This document shows positions 52,846 through 62,512 of a stretch of 64,000 bases of DNA, piece by piece. A program made the position numbers and the translations under genes. The stretch covers positions 1 to 64,000 of the forward strand of contig SACH01000003.1 of assembly GCA_009928645.1 (NCBI GenBank), in the 5' to 3' direction. The stretch comes from Gammaproteobacteria bacterium. Its GTDB lineage: Bacteria > Pseudomonadota > Gammaproteobacteria > Chromatiales > Chromatiaceae. Numbering within the stretch: position 1 is the stretch's first letter; each line of letters opens with the position of its first letter. The notes beneath the pieces are model-generated. The model was given only the letters and a program-made list of their open reading frames with translations, was not told the DNA's origin and did not search any database.

Positions 52846-53886
52846 TTAGGATGACGGGGACGGCGCCGGGGGCGGGGGTGGTCCGCCCGCCAGGGTATCG
52901 CCGATGGCGGCCAGGGTCAGCCAGGGATCACCCGGCGTCAGGCCCTTGATCTGCCGATCGGCGAGGGCGCAGTGGCCCAGCAGGAGCGGCAGGGTGGGGG
53001 CCGGCAGACGGCGCAGAAGGGCCTTCAAGGGTCCTTGACGGTTCTGCCAGACCCGCTCAGCGCTGAGGAAGGTATCCAGGGCGCGGGTTCCGCCGCGGGC
53101 GGCGAAGGCGGCACGGGTGAGGAGCCGGACCTCCCGGGACAGGACCCAGAGCACCAGGGGCTCGGCGGTCCCCTCCGCCGCCAGACCCTGGATGATGCGG
53201 TGCATGCGGACCCGATCCCCGGCCAGGGCGGCGTCGGGGACATCGAAAAGGTCGAAGCGGGCGCTGTCGGCGATGGCTCGACCCAGCTGTTCGGCGGACA
53301 GAGGGCCCTGACCTTGGAGAAGGGCCAGCTTGTCCACCTCTTGGGCGGCGGCCAGCAGATTACCCTCCACCCGCTCCGCCAGCATGGCGGCCACCTCGGG
53401 TGCCGGGACCAGGCCCCGCACGCGCAGGCGCTGACCGATCCACTCCACCAACCGCTGGCCCGTCAGGGCCTGGACCTGGAGCAGGACCCCGGTCTGCTCG
53501 ACGGTCTGGACCCATTTGGCCTTGAGTTCCTGATAGTCCAGGTTCGGGGCCAGGATCAGCAGGCGATGCTCCGAGCGGGGCCGGGCGCAATAGGCCCGCA
53601 CCGCCTCCCCGCCATCGCGGCCGATCTTGCCGGAGGCCAGGCGCAGTTCGATGAGCTTCTGGCTGGCAAAGAGGGACAGGGACTGGGCGGCGACGGCAAG
53701 TTGGCCCCAGTCAAAATTCCCCTCCGCCTCCAGGACCTCACGCTCCGTATAGCCCCGCGCGCGGGCCGCCTGACGCACCAGGGTCGCGGCCTCGCCGAGC
53801 TGGAAGGGCTCGTCGCCACAGATCATGACCACAGGCGACAACCCCGCTTTGAGGTTGGCGGCCAACTGGGGGAAGGGGATGCGCAC
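52846..53886 (-). CDS. holA: DNA polymerase III subunit delta
   Basis: VVMICGDEPFQLGEAATLVRQAARARGYTEREVLEAE; lptE-holA order. Confidence 0.95.
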   Translation of the reverse strand: MRIPFPQLAANLKAGLSPVVMICGDEPFQLGEAATLVRQAARARGYTEREVLEAEGNFDWGQLAVAAQSLSLFASQKLIELRLASGKIGRDGGEAVRAYCARPRSEHRLLILAPNLDYQELKAKWVQTVEQTGVLLQVQALTGQRLVEWIGQRLRVRGLVPAPEVAAMLAERVEGNLLAAAQEVDKLALLQGQGPLSAEQLGRAIADSARFDLFDVPDAALAGDRVRMHRIIQGLAAEGTAEPLVLWVLSREVRLLTRAAFAARGGTRALDTFLSAERVWQNRQGPLKALLRRLPAPTLPLLLGHCALADRQIKGLTPGDPWLTLAAIGDTLAGGPPPPPAPSPSS

Positions 53887-53889
53887 GGA

Positions 53890-54549
53890 CTAGGGGCGCG
53901 AGGTCTTGCCGCTAGCCGGATCAGCCGGTTGGTTGGCTTTGCCGCCCCGGGGCAAGGCGGCGCGCAACATGGCCAGGATCTGCTGGGTGGCGTCCCGGGC
54001 CATGTCGGTATAGATAATTTCCGCCTCCAACTGCTTACCCAACACCTCGACGTCCGCGTCCTCGAAAGAGCGCGACAACTCCAGACGTTGCGGCGCGACC
54101 AATTCCTTGCCGCCGGCCTCGCGGGCGTCGAAGCGAACATCGAGGAAGATCTCCGTAGCGATGATCTTGCCGTTACGGTCCAGGGCCCCGACCCGCGAGC
54201 GCCGGGACTCGCTCAGGATGCGGACGATGGCGCGGGCCTCCCAGGCGGAGGGGGCCTGGGGGATGGCGGAGAGCTGGAACTGGTCCCGGAGCTGGTTGCC
54301 CACTAGGGAGCCGCCACCAGCCTCGACATAGACCGGGAGCAGGGTGGGCGGGATATCCACGGCCCCGCGCAGGTGAAAACCGCAGGCGCTGAGGAGGATC
54401 AGGCTCAGGGACAGCACCAGCAGCCGTGACAATCGTGGAGGCCGTGGCAGTCGTGACAGCCATGGCAGCCATGGCAATCGTAGCGACAGTGGCAATAGCG
54501 GCAGGGACAGCCTCAACGGCAGCAGCAGGATCGACCCTAGTGTCCTCAT
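53890..54549 (-). CDS. lptE: LPS assembly lipoprotein LptE
   Basis: Lipobox [25 protein letters not shown]; leuS-lptE-holA order. Confidence 0.93.
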   Translation of the reverse strand: MRTLGSILLLPLRLSLPLLPLSLRLPWLPWLSRLPRPPRLSRLLVLSLSLILLSACGFHLRGAVDIPPTLLPVYVEAGGGSLVGNQLRDQFQLSAIPQAPSAWEARAIVRILSESRRSRVGALDRNGKIIATEIFLDVRFDAREAGGKELVAPQRLELSRSFEDADVEVLGKQLEAEIIYTDMARDATQQILAMLRAALPRGGKANQPADPASGKTSRP

Positions 54550-57113
54550 GTCACCACCAGATTGACCAGCTTGCCGGGCACCAGAATGACCTTGCGCACC
54601 TGCCCGTCCCCGATGAAGCGCCGCACATTCTCATTGTCGATGGCCGCCTGCTCGATGGCGGACCCCTCGGCAGCCACTGGCACCCGGATCTGGCCACGGA
54701 CCTTGCCATTGACCTGGACCACGTATTCGACGCTATCTCGTTGCAGGGCCGCCTCATCCACCTGGGGCCAGGCAGCGCTGAGGATATCCTCGCCAAAGGC
54801 CAACTCCCGCCAGAGGTGATGGGTGACATGGGGGGCGATGGGGGCCAGCAACCGCAGGACGATACCCAGACCCTCCCGCCGGACCGCGGCGCCCTCCCGG
54901 TCCCGGTCCAGTTTATGCAGGGTATTGACCATGGTCATGCAGGCCGAGACCACGGTGTTGAACTGGTGGCGCTCGTAGTCGTAGAGGGCCTTGCGCAGGG
55001 CGGCGTGGATTTCGTAGCGCGCCGCGCCCGGCTCCAGGCTGACCGTCGCATCCCGGCCCTCCCGTTGCTCGTCCCGGGTCAGGGCCCAGAGGCGCTTGAG
55101 GAAGCGGGAGGCCCCCTCGACCCCTTCGTCGTTCCATTCCAGGGACTGATCCGGCGGCGAGGTGAACATGGTGTAAAGGCGCACCGTGTCGGCGCCATAG
55201 CGATCCGTCAGGGTCTGGGGATCGACGCCGTTGTTCTTCGACTTGGACATCTTCTCGATGCCGCCGAAGGTCACCGGCTGACCATCGGCCTTGAGCCGGC
55301 CCCGCAGCAGGCGGCCGCGGTCATCGCGCTCCACCTCGATATCGGCGGGGTTGAACCAGTGCTTGCGGCCCTGGTCGTCTTCCCGGTACCAGGTCTCGGC
55401 CACCACCATGCCCTGGGTGAGGAGGTTAGCGAAGGGCTCGTCGCAGGCCACCAGGCCCTCGTCGCGCATCAGCTTGTGGAAAAAACGGGCATAGAGCAGG
55501 TGCAGGACAGCGTGCTCGATGCCACCGACATATTGGTCCACTGGTAGCCAGTAGCGGGCGCGCTCATCGAGCATGGCCGTGTCGCAATCCGGCGAACAGT
55601 AGCGGGCGAAGTACCAGGAGGACTCGAAGAAGGTATCAAAGGTATCCGTCTCCCGGGTCTCGCCGTTGGGCAATGCCGAGAAGGCCGGCATCTTTTTGAG
55701 GGGCGAGCCGGAGCCGTCCACCACTACATCCTCTGGCAGGCGCACCGGCAGTTCGGTGGCGGCCCGCACCTGACCATCGGCGCCATGGATCACCGGCAGG
55801 GGGCAACCCCAGTAGCGCTGGCGGGAGACACCCCAGTCACGCAGCCGAAAATTGACCTGACGCCCCCCCCTGCCATGGGCCTCCAGCCAATCGGCGATGG
55901 CATCGACGGCCTGGGCGAAATCAAGGCCATCAAAGGGGCCTGAGTGGGCCAGGACGCCCTTCTCGACATAGGCCCCGGCCTCGATGCCACAGGGCGAACC
56001 GTCGGCGCTGAAGATCACCTGCCGCTTGGAGATGCCGTACTTGTCGGCAAACTCCCAATCGCGCTGATCATGGGCCGGGACGGCCATGACCGCGCCGGTA
56101 CCGTAACCCATGAGGACGAAATTGGCGGCGAAGATGGGCACCGGCGCACCGGTGATGGGGTGCAGGGCGTTGAGGCCGAGGGGGTGACCCTTCTTTTCCA
56201 TGGTCTCGATTTCGGCCTCGGAGACCCCGCCCTGCCGACACTCCTCGATGAAGGCGGCGAGGGCCGGATCGGTCGCGGCGGCACGGTGCGCCAGGGGGTG
56301 CTCGGCGGCCACCGCCACATAGGTGACGCCCATGACCGTATCCGGACGGGTGGTGTAGATACCCAGCCGCTCGTCGCTGGCGCCGTGCCTGGTGGCCGAG
56401 CCTTGGATGCCGAAGTCCATGTGAACGCCCTCAGAACGGCCGATCCAGTTACGCTGCATGGCCCGCACCTGCTCCGGCCAGCCCTCCAGACCCTCCAGGG
56501 CATCCAGCAATTCCTGGGCATAGGCGGTGATGCGCACGAACCACTGCTCGATCTCGCGCTTTTCCACCGGGGCACCGGAACGCCAGCCCTTGCCGTCGAT
56601 GACCTGCTCATTGGCCAGCACGGTCTGGTCCACCGGGTCCCAGTTGACCATCGACTTGGCGCGGTAGGCCAGGCCCTTCTCCATCAGGCGGCCGAAGAGC
56701 CATTGCTCCCAGCGGTAGTAGTCCGGATCGCAGGTAGCCAGTTCTCGGTCCCAGTCGTAGCCGAACCCCAGCCGATTGAGCTGGCCCTTCATGTAAGCAA
56801 TGTTGGACCGGGTCCACTGGGAGGGCGGGATGCCGTGCTGGATGGCGGCGTTCTCCGCCGGCAGGCCGAAGGCGTCCCAGCCCATGGGCTGGAGGACGTT
56901 CTTGCCGCGCATACGCTGATAGCGGGCGATGACGTCACCGATGGTGTAGTTGCGCACATGGCCCATGTGCAGCTTCCCCGAGGGATAGGGGAACATGGAC
57001 AGGCAATAGAACTTCTCCCGGCTGGGGTCTTCCACCGCCTTGAAGGACCGGGCCTCTTCCCAGTAAGCCTGGGCCGCCGCCTCGATGGCGCGCGGATCGT
57101 AATCGTGTGGCAT
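54546..57113 (-). CDS. leuS: Leucyl-tRNA synthetase
   Basis: [32 protein letters not shown] motif. Confidence 0.99.
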   Translation of the reverse strand: MPHDYDPRAIEAAAQAYWEEARSFKAVEDPSREKFYCLSMFPYPSGKLHMGHVRNYTIGDVIARYQRMRGKNVLQPMGWDAFGLPAENAAIQHGIPPSQWTRSNIAYMKGQLNRLGFGYDWDRELATCDPDYYRWEQWLFGRLMEKGLAYRAKSMVNWDPVDQTVLANEQVIDGKGWRSGAPVEKREIEQWFVRITAYAQELLDALEGLEGWPEQVRAMQRNWIGRSEGVHMDFGIQGSATRHGASDERLGIYTTRPDTVMGVTYVAVAAEHPLAHRAAATDPALAAFIEECRQGGVSEAEIETMEKKGHPLGLNALHPITGAPVPIFAANFVLMGYGTGAVMAVPAHDQRDWEFADKYGISKRQVIFSADGSPCGIEAGAYVEKGVLAHSGPFDGLDFAQAVDAIADWLEAHGRGGRQVNFRLRDWGVSRQRYWGCPLPVIHGADGQVRAATELPVRLPEDVVVDGSGSPLKKMPAFSALPNGETRETDTFDTFFESSWYFARYCSPDCDTAMLDERARYWLPVDQYVGGIEHAVLHLLYARFFHKLMRDEGLVACDEPFANLLTQGMVVAETWYREDDQGRKHWFNPADIEVERDDRGRLLRGRLKADGQPVTFGGIEKMSKSKNNGVDPQTLTDRYGADTVRLYTMFTSPPDQSLEWNDEGVEGASRFLKRLWALTRDEQREGRDATVSLEPGAARYEIHAALRKALYDYERHQFNTVVSACMTMVNTLHKLDRDREGAAVRREGLGIVLRLLAPIAPHVTHHLWRELAFGEDILSAAWPQVDEAALQRDSVEYVVQVNGKVRGQIRVPVAAEGSAIEQAAIDNENVRRFIGDGQVRKVILVPGKLVNLVVT

Positions 57114-57384
57114 GAAGGGACTGCTGTGGCTAAAGGATGCTGGAATGGCTGTCATGGACCGGGTGGGCACCTGGCATAAGGTGGGAGCGCCGGCAAAGGG
57201 ATGTGGCGGCATCGGCCGATGGCAAAGTATAGCGGTGGGGGGCGCGGGTAAGCGAATCGGGCGCCGCCCATCGCCCGGTCAGACGCGACCCTGGTATCCT
57301 TATCAAGGTCGATACCGCCCCTTCATACCCAAGGCAAATCCACCCGCGGCTTGTCCCTGGTCGGGTGAGATCCGGCGTGGGACG

Positions 57385-57470
57385 CCGCGAAGACGTCCCG
57401 GTAGGCTTGACGACCGCCTCTCGGCGGTCGACACCCCTACCTGGCGGCCTCTGACCATCCCTGAAGGCAG
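57385..57470 (-). repeat. Dispersed hairpin element, family B copy 1
   Basis: Minus strand: GGTGTCGACCGCCGAGAGGCGGTCGTCAAGCCTACCGGGACGTC; perfect stem with GAGA loop. Confidence 0.7.
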
Positions 57471-57514
57471 CCGGAAATCGAAGTGGCTCAGGGATCAGAC
57501 AGCACCCGAACACG

Positions 57515-58246
57515 ATGCGTGACAGGATCTTTCTTCTCAGCCACATGCGGGCCTATACCAGCCTGCTGGGCCATCTTCTCGGGTCCCATCCCGAAATCGA
57601 CGGCTACTATGAAATGCACCGGGGTTACCGCTCCCCCGAGGACCTGGCCCTGCAGGCGGCCGCCTATCAGCGGGAAGAGGGGCTGAAAGCCGGTGGTCGC
57701 TACCTCTTCGACAAACTCCTGCACAATGACTACCCCTTGCTTTTGGACCGGATTGACCAGGAGGGAGTCCTGGTGCTCATCGCCCTGCGGGAGCCGGACC
57801 GGGCCCTCCCCAGTATCGTCCACCTCTTCCGCGGCCGGTCACCCGCGGATCCCTATGGTGATCCGGAAGGGGCCTGCCGTTACTACGTGGAACGACTGGG
57901 GTGGCTGGCAGCCTTTGCCCAGACCTGGCCGGGGCGCTACCACTATTTCGACGCCGAATGCCTGGTGGAACGACCCCAACCCTTGCTGGCCACCCTCACC
58001 CGCTGGCTGGCCCTGGACTCGCCGCTGCGCGCGGAATATCGGCGCTTTTCCCGCACGGGCAGGGCCCGGACGGGCGACTCCTCCGCCGCCATCGCCAGCG
58101 GCGCCATTCTTCGGCGGGAACGGCGGTACGGGGATATCGCCTTGGCCCCGGCACTCCAGACCCAGGCCCGGGAGGCCTATCGGGCTTGCCGTCAGACCCT
58201 GATCGCCCAGGCCCGGGCAATGGAACTGCGGGATTTGACAAGCTGA
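57515..58246 (+). CDS. Sulfotransferase-family protein
   Basis: PAPS-loop-like LLSHMRAYTSLLGHLLGSHPEIDGYYEMHRGY; DKLLHNDYPLLLDRI; LREPDRALPSIVHLF. Confidence 0.72.
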   Translation: MRDRIFLLSHMRAYTSLLGHLLGSHPEIDGYYEMHRGYRSPEDLALQAAAYQREEGLKAGGRYLFDKLLHNDYPLLLDRIDQEGVLVLIALREPDRALPSIVHLFRGRSPADPYGDPEGACRYYVERLGWLAAFAQTWPGRYHYFDAECLVERPQPLLATLTRWLALDSPLRAEYRRFSRTGRARTGDSSAAIASGAILRRERRYGDIALAPALQTQAREAYRACRQTLIAQARAMELRDLTS

Positions 58247-58317
58247 GTTCAGGTGCCACGCCACCTCTCGATCGCCGCAGCCAGTCGGTGTCCGGTAAAA
58301 TCCGGAAGGCCCGGAAG

Positions 58318-58392
58318 GCCCGGATGGTGTCTGGCGGAGGTGAGGATGGCGAGGATGCAGTAGCCAAGCCTACCTGGAGGTTTGACGGCCGC
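58318..58392 (+). repeat. Dispersed hairpin element, family B copy 2
   Basis: ggtgtctggcggaggtgaggatggcgaggatgcagtagccaagcctacctggaggtttgac. Confidence 0.65.
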
Positions 58393-60238
58393 ATCCCCCC
58401 TCGGTCAGCCCTCCGGGCGTTGCGGTGTCACTTGCCCATAACCCATCCCAGGCGGCCCGTTCCCGACGGTAATTACCCAGGGCGGCGATGATCTGGCCCC
58501 GCCGCCAGGCCCGATGGAAAGGATCGCGGCTTCGTTGCCAGGCGACGGATTCTTCGCCGAAATTACGTTCGACATTGCCAAGGAAGCCCTTTAGATCCGC
58601 CATGGCCGGGCTCGCTGACCACCAGGGCGGGGCTGAGGCGAACCAGGCTTCCAGCGCTCGTCGGCGCGCGTCGATGGCCGCCAGATTGGTGCCGTAGAGG
58701 GCCAACAGCCGTGACTCGGTCCGCTCCACCACCTCGCTGAGGGCTACGGCATCGGTCAGTTCCTCCAGGGTGCGCGCCTTGAGCCAGTCGACGACGCTAA
58801 AAAGCATGAGGTCGCCAAAGAACTGGCGCTCGAACTCATCGCCGATATCTACGACTGACCGGCCCGCCAGCTCCACGCCTGGCCGGAAGTCGTCCGCGGT
58901 GCCTCGCGGGATGGTGCGCTGATGGAGCATGGGCAGGTTGACCGACGCGAACCGCTGGCCAATCTCCGCCTGGATGAGGCGTCCCGCCGTCGGCCCCGAC
59001 ATGCGGAGCCGGAGCTGGCCGAAGGGAATGATGTACCTCAGACCGGCGCGGTTGACGATATAGTTGCCCGGGTAGAGGGTCCGGGCAGGTTCCAGCGCCA
59101 TGAAGGACCCGCCATAGCGGAACAGGCTCCGGCGCGTCAGGTGCTCACCGCGAAAGAAGGCAGGGAGCCGGTCGGCAAGGGCGGTGAGACAGTCGGCGTT
59201 GGTATGATCCCCGGGCAGAGAGCAGGAATAGGCGCAAGGGCCACCCCGGGCCTCGTAGCCGAAGAGGGCCGCCAGGTCGTGATAGGCGGCTTCCCCCGCC
59301 AGGACGCCCTCGGCCCCATGAAATCCGCAAGCAGCGTCGGGATCGGAGGCCGCCATCTCCCACAGGAACGCCGCCAGGTCGCCCATCAGGTTGGCGCCCA
59401 TGACCGCGGGCGAGACCGGGGGATCACCCACGAGTTTCCCCGTCAGCACGTCTACCCGGCCGGTCTGGAAGATCCGGTTGATGTAATAGAAGTAGTTCAG
59501 CCCCGGAACGATCGCTTCCCCGGCCATGGCGGCGCGGTTGACCAGAAAACGCTGATCGCTGTCCATCAGGTAGAAAAGGGTCTCCTCCCCTGGCCGGGCC
59601 AGCTCCACCATTTTCAGATAGCTGAGATTGCGCGTGGCGGCCTGCCCTTTGTGATGGAAGGCTTCGGCGGGCTGATCCGTCAGCAGACCGGCCAACTCGC
59701 GGCGCTGGTCCGCCGGGATCGCCATTAACCTTGCATGCTGGGCTTCAAGCCCGAAATGATGCGCATCAAGCCCCCGCTGACGGAAGTCAGCCACCAGGGC
59801 CCGATGCCGATCGCTATTGGCCAAGTCACGGCTATCCTCCGCCACGACGACGCTGACCCGCTTGAATATCCCGTCCGGTCCCCTGCCGCCATACTCGTAG
59901 CACAGGCAGAGCTGGAGGATGCTCTCCAGACAGAGCCGCAGATGATCAGGACGATCCGCGATGGGGATACCGATGATAAAACGCGCCTGGACCACCCCAC
60001 CATCAGCGTCGATCAAGGCCTGCTGCTCGCGGAACAGGGCCTGGTAAATCTCCAGCCAGCGGGAGAAGTCCTCGTCACCGGCCATCCACATCAGGGGCTC
60101 GATACGAGGATAAAGGTCATCGTAACAACGGCTCAGGTCCCCGGTCCCAAGGTGACGCAGGTCCGCGGCAGCTACCTCCAGGAGTTGAGGCCTTTCCGTG
60201 GCCAGCCGGAGCAGACGGGGAATGGGGGGGGATGCCAT
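58370..60238 (-). CDS. Large GT-A-like (nucleotide-diphospho-sugar transferase-like) protein
   Basis: ARFIIGIPIADRPDHLRLCLESILQLC...RVSVVVAEDSRD...LFYLMDSDQRFLVNR resembles GT2-like beta strands and a DxD-like motif. Confidence 0.55.
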   Translation of the reverse strand: MASPPIPRLLRLATERPQLLEVAAADLRHLGTGDLSRCYDDLYPRIEPLMWMAGDEDFSRWLEIYQALFREQQALIDADGGVVQARFIIGIPIADRPDHLRLCLESILQLCLCYEYGGRGPDGIFKRVSVVVAEDSRDLANSDRHRALVADFRQRGLDAHHFGLEAQHARLMAIPADQRRELAGLLTDQPAEAFHHKGQAATRNLSYLKMVELARPGEETLFYLMDSDQRFLVNRAAMAGEAIVPGLNYFYYINRIFQTGRVDVLTGKLVGDPPVSPAVMGANLMGDLAAFLWEMAASDPDAACGFHGAEGVLAGEAAYHDLAALFGYEARGGPCAYSCSLPGDHTNADCLTALADRLPAFFRGEHLTRRSLFRYGGSFMALEPARTLYPGNYIVNRAGLRYIIPFGQLRLRMSGPTAGRLIQAEIGQRFASVNLPMLHQRTIPRGTADDFRPGVELAGRSVVDIGDEFERQFFGDLMLFSVVDWLKARTLEELTDAVALSEVVERTESRLLALYGTNLAAIDARRRALEAWFASAPPWWSASPAMADLKGFLGNVERNFGEESVAWQRSRDPFHRAWRRGQIIAALGNYRRERAAWDGLWASDTATPGGLTEGGCGRQTSR

Positions 60239-60570
60239 GGCTGTCGCCCGAATTACCGGAATGGGGTCTCGCCACTGCCCTGATAGTGGAGGGCACGACA
60301 AGTGCCTTTCGCCCTGACGATCATGAGGGATCTTGCCGCACCCCGACCGATGACCGTGGCGGGCACCTTCAGGCCAACTGTCATGGGGGAGCACGCCACC
60401 CCCCTGAAAATGAGAGACCTTGTCGTGACTATCACGCTCACTGGCATGAAGAAGTACGCCACCCCACTGACAATAAATGTCTTTGTCGTAACACTCACGC
60501 TAACTCTCATGAGGCGGCTCGCCACACCCCTGATAATCAAAGACATTCACGTGACTTTCACGCTTAACGA
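60238..60570 (-). repeat. 63-bp tandem repeat array (family A), five units plus one partial
   Basis: Units begin CATGAGAGTTAGCGTGAG, CATGCCAGTGAGCGTGAT, CATGACAGTTGGCCTGAA, CATGATCGTCAGGGCGAA on the minus strand, spaced 60-63 bp. Confidence 0.9.
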
Positions 60571-62231
60571 TGGGTGACGTAGTTGGGATAGGCATCCCGG
60601 TCGAGGATGAATTCGATGAGGTTGATCCCGGACCTCAGGTCGATGCGCCGAAACAGGGTCTCGCCATCCGCCTCGTCTGCGATCCGAAAATGCTGGATAC
60701 CAAAGGCGGCGGCCAGGAGGGCAAAGTCGGGGTTGACAAAGTCGCAATCGAGAAAACGCCCCTCAAACTGTTGATACTGGTTCTTACGGATCAGGCCCAG
60801 GGTCTGGTTGTTGAACAGCAGGATGTTGAGGGGAATCTGGTAATTGACCGCGGTCATGATCTCCATGCAGCACATCTGGAAACCGCCGTCCCCCAGGATG
60901 GCGATGACCGGCTTGCCGGTCTTGAGTCTGGCGCCGATGGCCGCGGGAATGGCATGGCCGAGGGAGGATGCCCCCGTGTTGGGGATGTACAGGTCCTGAG
61001 GCCGGGTCCTGAACCAGTTCTGAGCGAAGAGGATATTGTCGTCGATCAGGATCATGCCCTCCTCGTGCTGCCCTTCCAGCAGGCCGAAGAAGGCCTTGAC
61101 CCGATCGAAGCGCGCATCGAAGACGCACTCACCCCGTGCCTTCGCCTCCACATCACAGCGCGCCTTGAAGGCGGCCAGGTCCGGCGCATCCTTGGGCGGC
61201 AGTGACCGGCAGGCGACAGCCAGGGCGGGCAGAAAGCATCCTAGATCGGCCTGGATGGCCAGGTCCGCCCGATAGACCTTTTCCAATTGGGAAGAGTTGC
61301 GATCCACCTGGATGATAGTCTTGCCTTCCAGCAGGCCCTGGTGCCACATGTAGCTAGTGCGCTCGTTGTAGCCCGCCCCCAGCATCAGGACGAGATCCGC
61401 CTCCCGCTCCAGGTAATGCCGGGCATAACCCAGGGAGGTGACGCCGGTTGACCCCAGGGCGAGGGACGAGCGTTCGTCAAGGGCACCCTTGCCCTTCAGA
61501 CTGGTGGCCACCGGGATCTTCAGCCGGTCGCTCAACGCTTGCAACGCCTCCCGCGCCTCCCGGGATTGGGTGCAGCCATAACCCGCGAGCACCAGGGGCC
61601 GCCGGGCCCGCTCCAGCAAGGTCGCGCAGGCCACCACCGTCGCGGGGGCCGTCTCGGGTCGGTGCAGGCGCCGGACATCCGGTAGGGCGTCGAGGATCTC
61701 GGCGTCGACCATCTCGCGCTGGAGGTTGACGGGGATGCTGAGGACCACGGGACCCACCTCGTCCAGCAGCAGGTGTCTCACCGCCTGATTGAGCACGGTC
61801 GCCAGGTAATCGGTACGCTCGATAAGCTTGTGATAGCGGGTGATGCCGGAAAAGAGCGCCGTCTGATTGATGCTCCCCCCCTCTCCCGAACTCTCCTGGA
61901 GTCCACCACGCCCGAAGATCGGGGTGGGCGCCTCGGCGGTGATGGCGATGACGGGCAGACGGTCCGCGTAGGCATGGGCGATGCCGGTGGCCAGGTTGCT
62001 AGCCCCCGGCCCCGCCGTAGTGATACAGGCCCCTACCCCGCCGCTGACCCGCGCTAGCCCAGCCGCCATGAAGGCGGCGCCCTGTTCGTGCTTGACCAGG
62101 ATGCTCCGCACCCGGGAATCATGAAGGGCATCGTAGACCGGGAGAATATGGGCGCCCGGCATGCCAAAGAGGGTATCCACCCCCAGGTACTCCAGGAAGC
62201 GCACCACGAGTTGGCCGACGGTAATCCGCAT
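60564..62231 (-). CDS. Thiamine diphosphate-dependent acetolactate synthase-like enzyme
   Basis: MRITVGQLVVRFLEYLGVDTLFGMPGAHILPVYDAL...KHEQGAAFMAAGLAR...ILGDGGFQMCCMEIMTAVNYQIPLNILLFNN (ThDP motif). Confidence 0.92.
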   Translation of the reverse strand: MRITVGQLVVRFLEYLGVDTLFGMPGAHILPVYDALHDSRVRSILVKHEQGAAFMAAGLARVSGGVGACITTAGPGASNLATGIAHAYADRLPVIAITAEAPTPIFGRGGLQESSGEGGSINQTALFSGITRYHKLIERTDYLATVLNQAVRHLLLDEVGPVVLSIPVNLQREMVDAEILDALPDVRRLHRPETAPATVVACATLLERARRPLVLAGYGCTQSREAREALQALSDRLKIPVATSLKGKGALDERSSLALGSTGVTSLGYARHYLEREADLVLMLGAGYNERTSYMWHQGLLEGKTIIQVDRNSSQLEKVYRADLAIQADLGCFLPALAVACRSLPPKDAPDLAAFKARCDVEAKARGECVFDARFDRVKAFFGLLEGQHEEGMILIDDNILFAQNWFRTRPQDLYIPNTGASSLGHAIPAAIGARLKTGKPVIAILGDGGFQMCCMEIMTAVNYQIPLNILLFNNQTLGLIRKNQYQQFEGRFLDCDFVNPDFALLAAAFGIQHFRIADEADGETLFRRIDLRSGINLIEFILDRDAYPNYVTHR

Positions 62232-62334
62232 CGTCCCTCCCTGGGGGGGACCCCTTGTATGCCTAGCACTCATGGAGAAGATCGAGCCCTCAAACCCCAG
62301 GATTTACCTGACACCCTTCCGTCCTCAGGTTCGC

Positions 62335-62450
62335 CGAGGATGGGCGGGTGGCGTCTGGCGGGGACGCCAACTGCGGGGATGCGATTGGCAAGCCTAGAGG
62401 GAGGTAGTTACAAGGTTCCCAGCCAGACACCACCCGTCCCGGGCTTAACC
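62335..62450 (+). repeat. Dispersed hairpin element, family B copy 3, with inverted outer arms
   Basis: gggcgggtggcgtctggcggggacgccaactgcggggatgcgattggcaagcctagaggg...ccagacaccacccgtccc. Confidence 0.68.
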
Positions 62451-62512
62451 GCACATGGACAGGCGGCGAAAAAACCATCCCCACGGCAGCTAGAGTGGCG
62501 AGTCGCGGTATC

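Noticed and set aside
52972-54306. 444-aa + ORF opposite holA and lptE
   Set aside because: Spans two well-supported minus-strand genes; composition typical of a GC-rich antisense ORF.
60232-60567. + strand ORF (111 aa) with 21-aa repeats, and parallel ORFs in other frames
   Set aside because: 63-bp units are divisible by 3, so several frames stay open. The related array at 45.8 kb has unit lengths that break frame, so the array is more likely non-coding.
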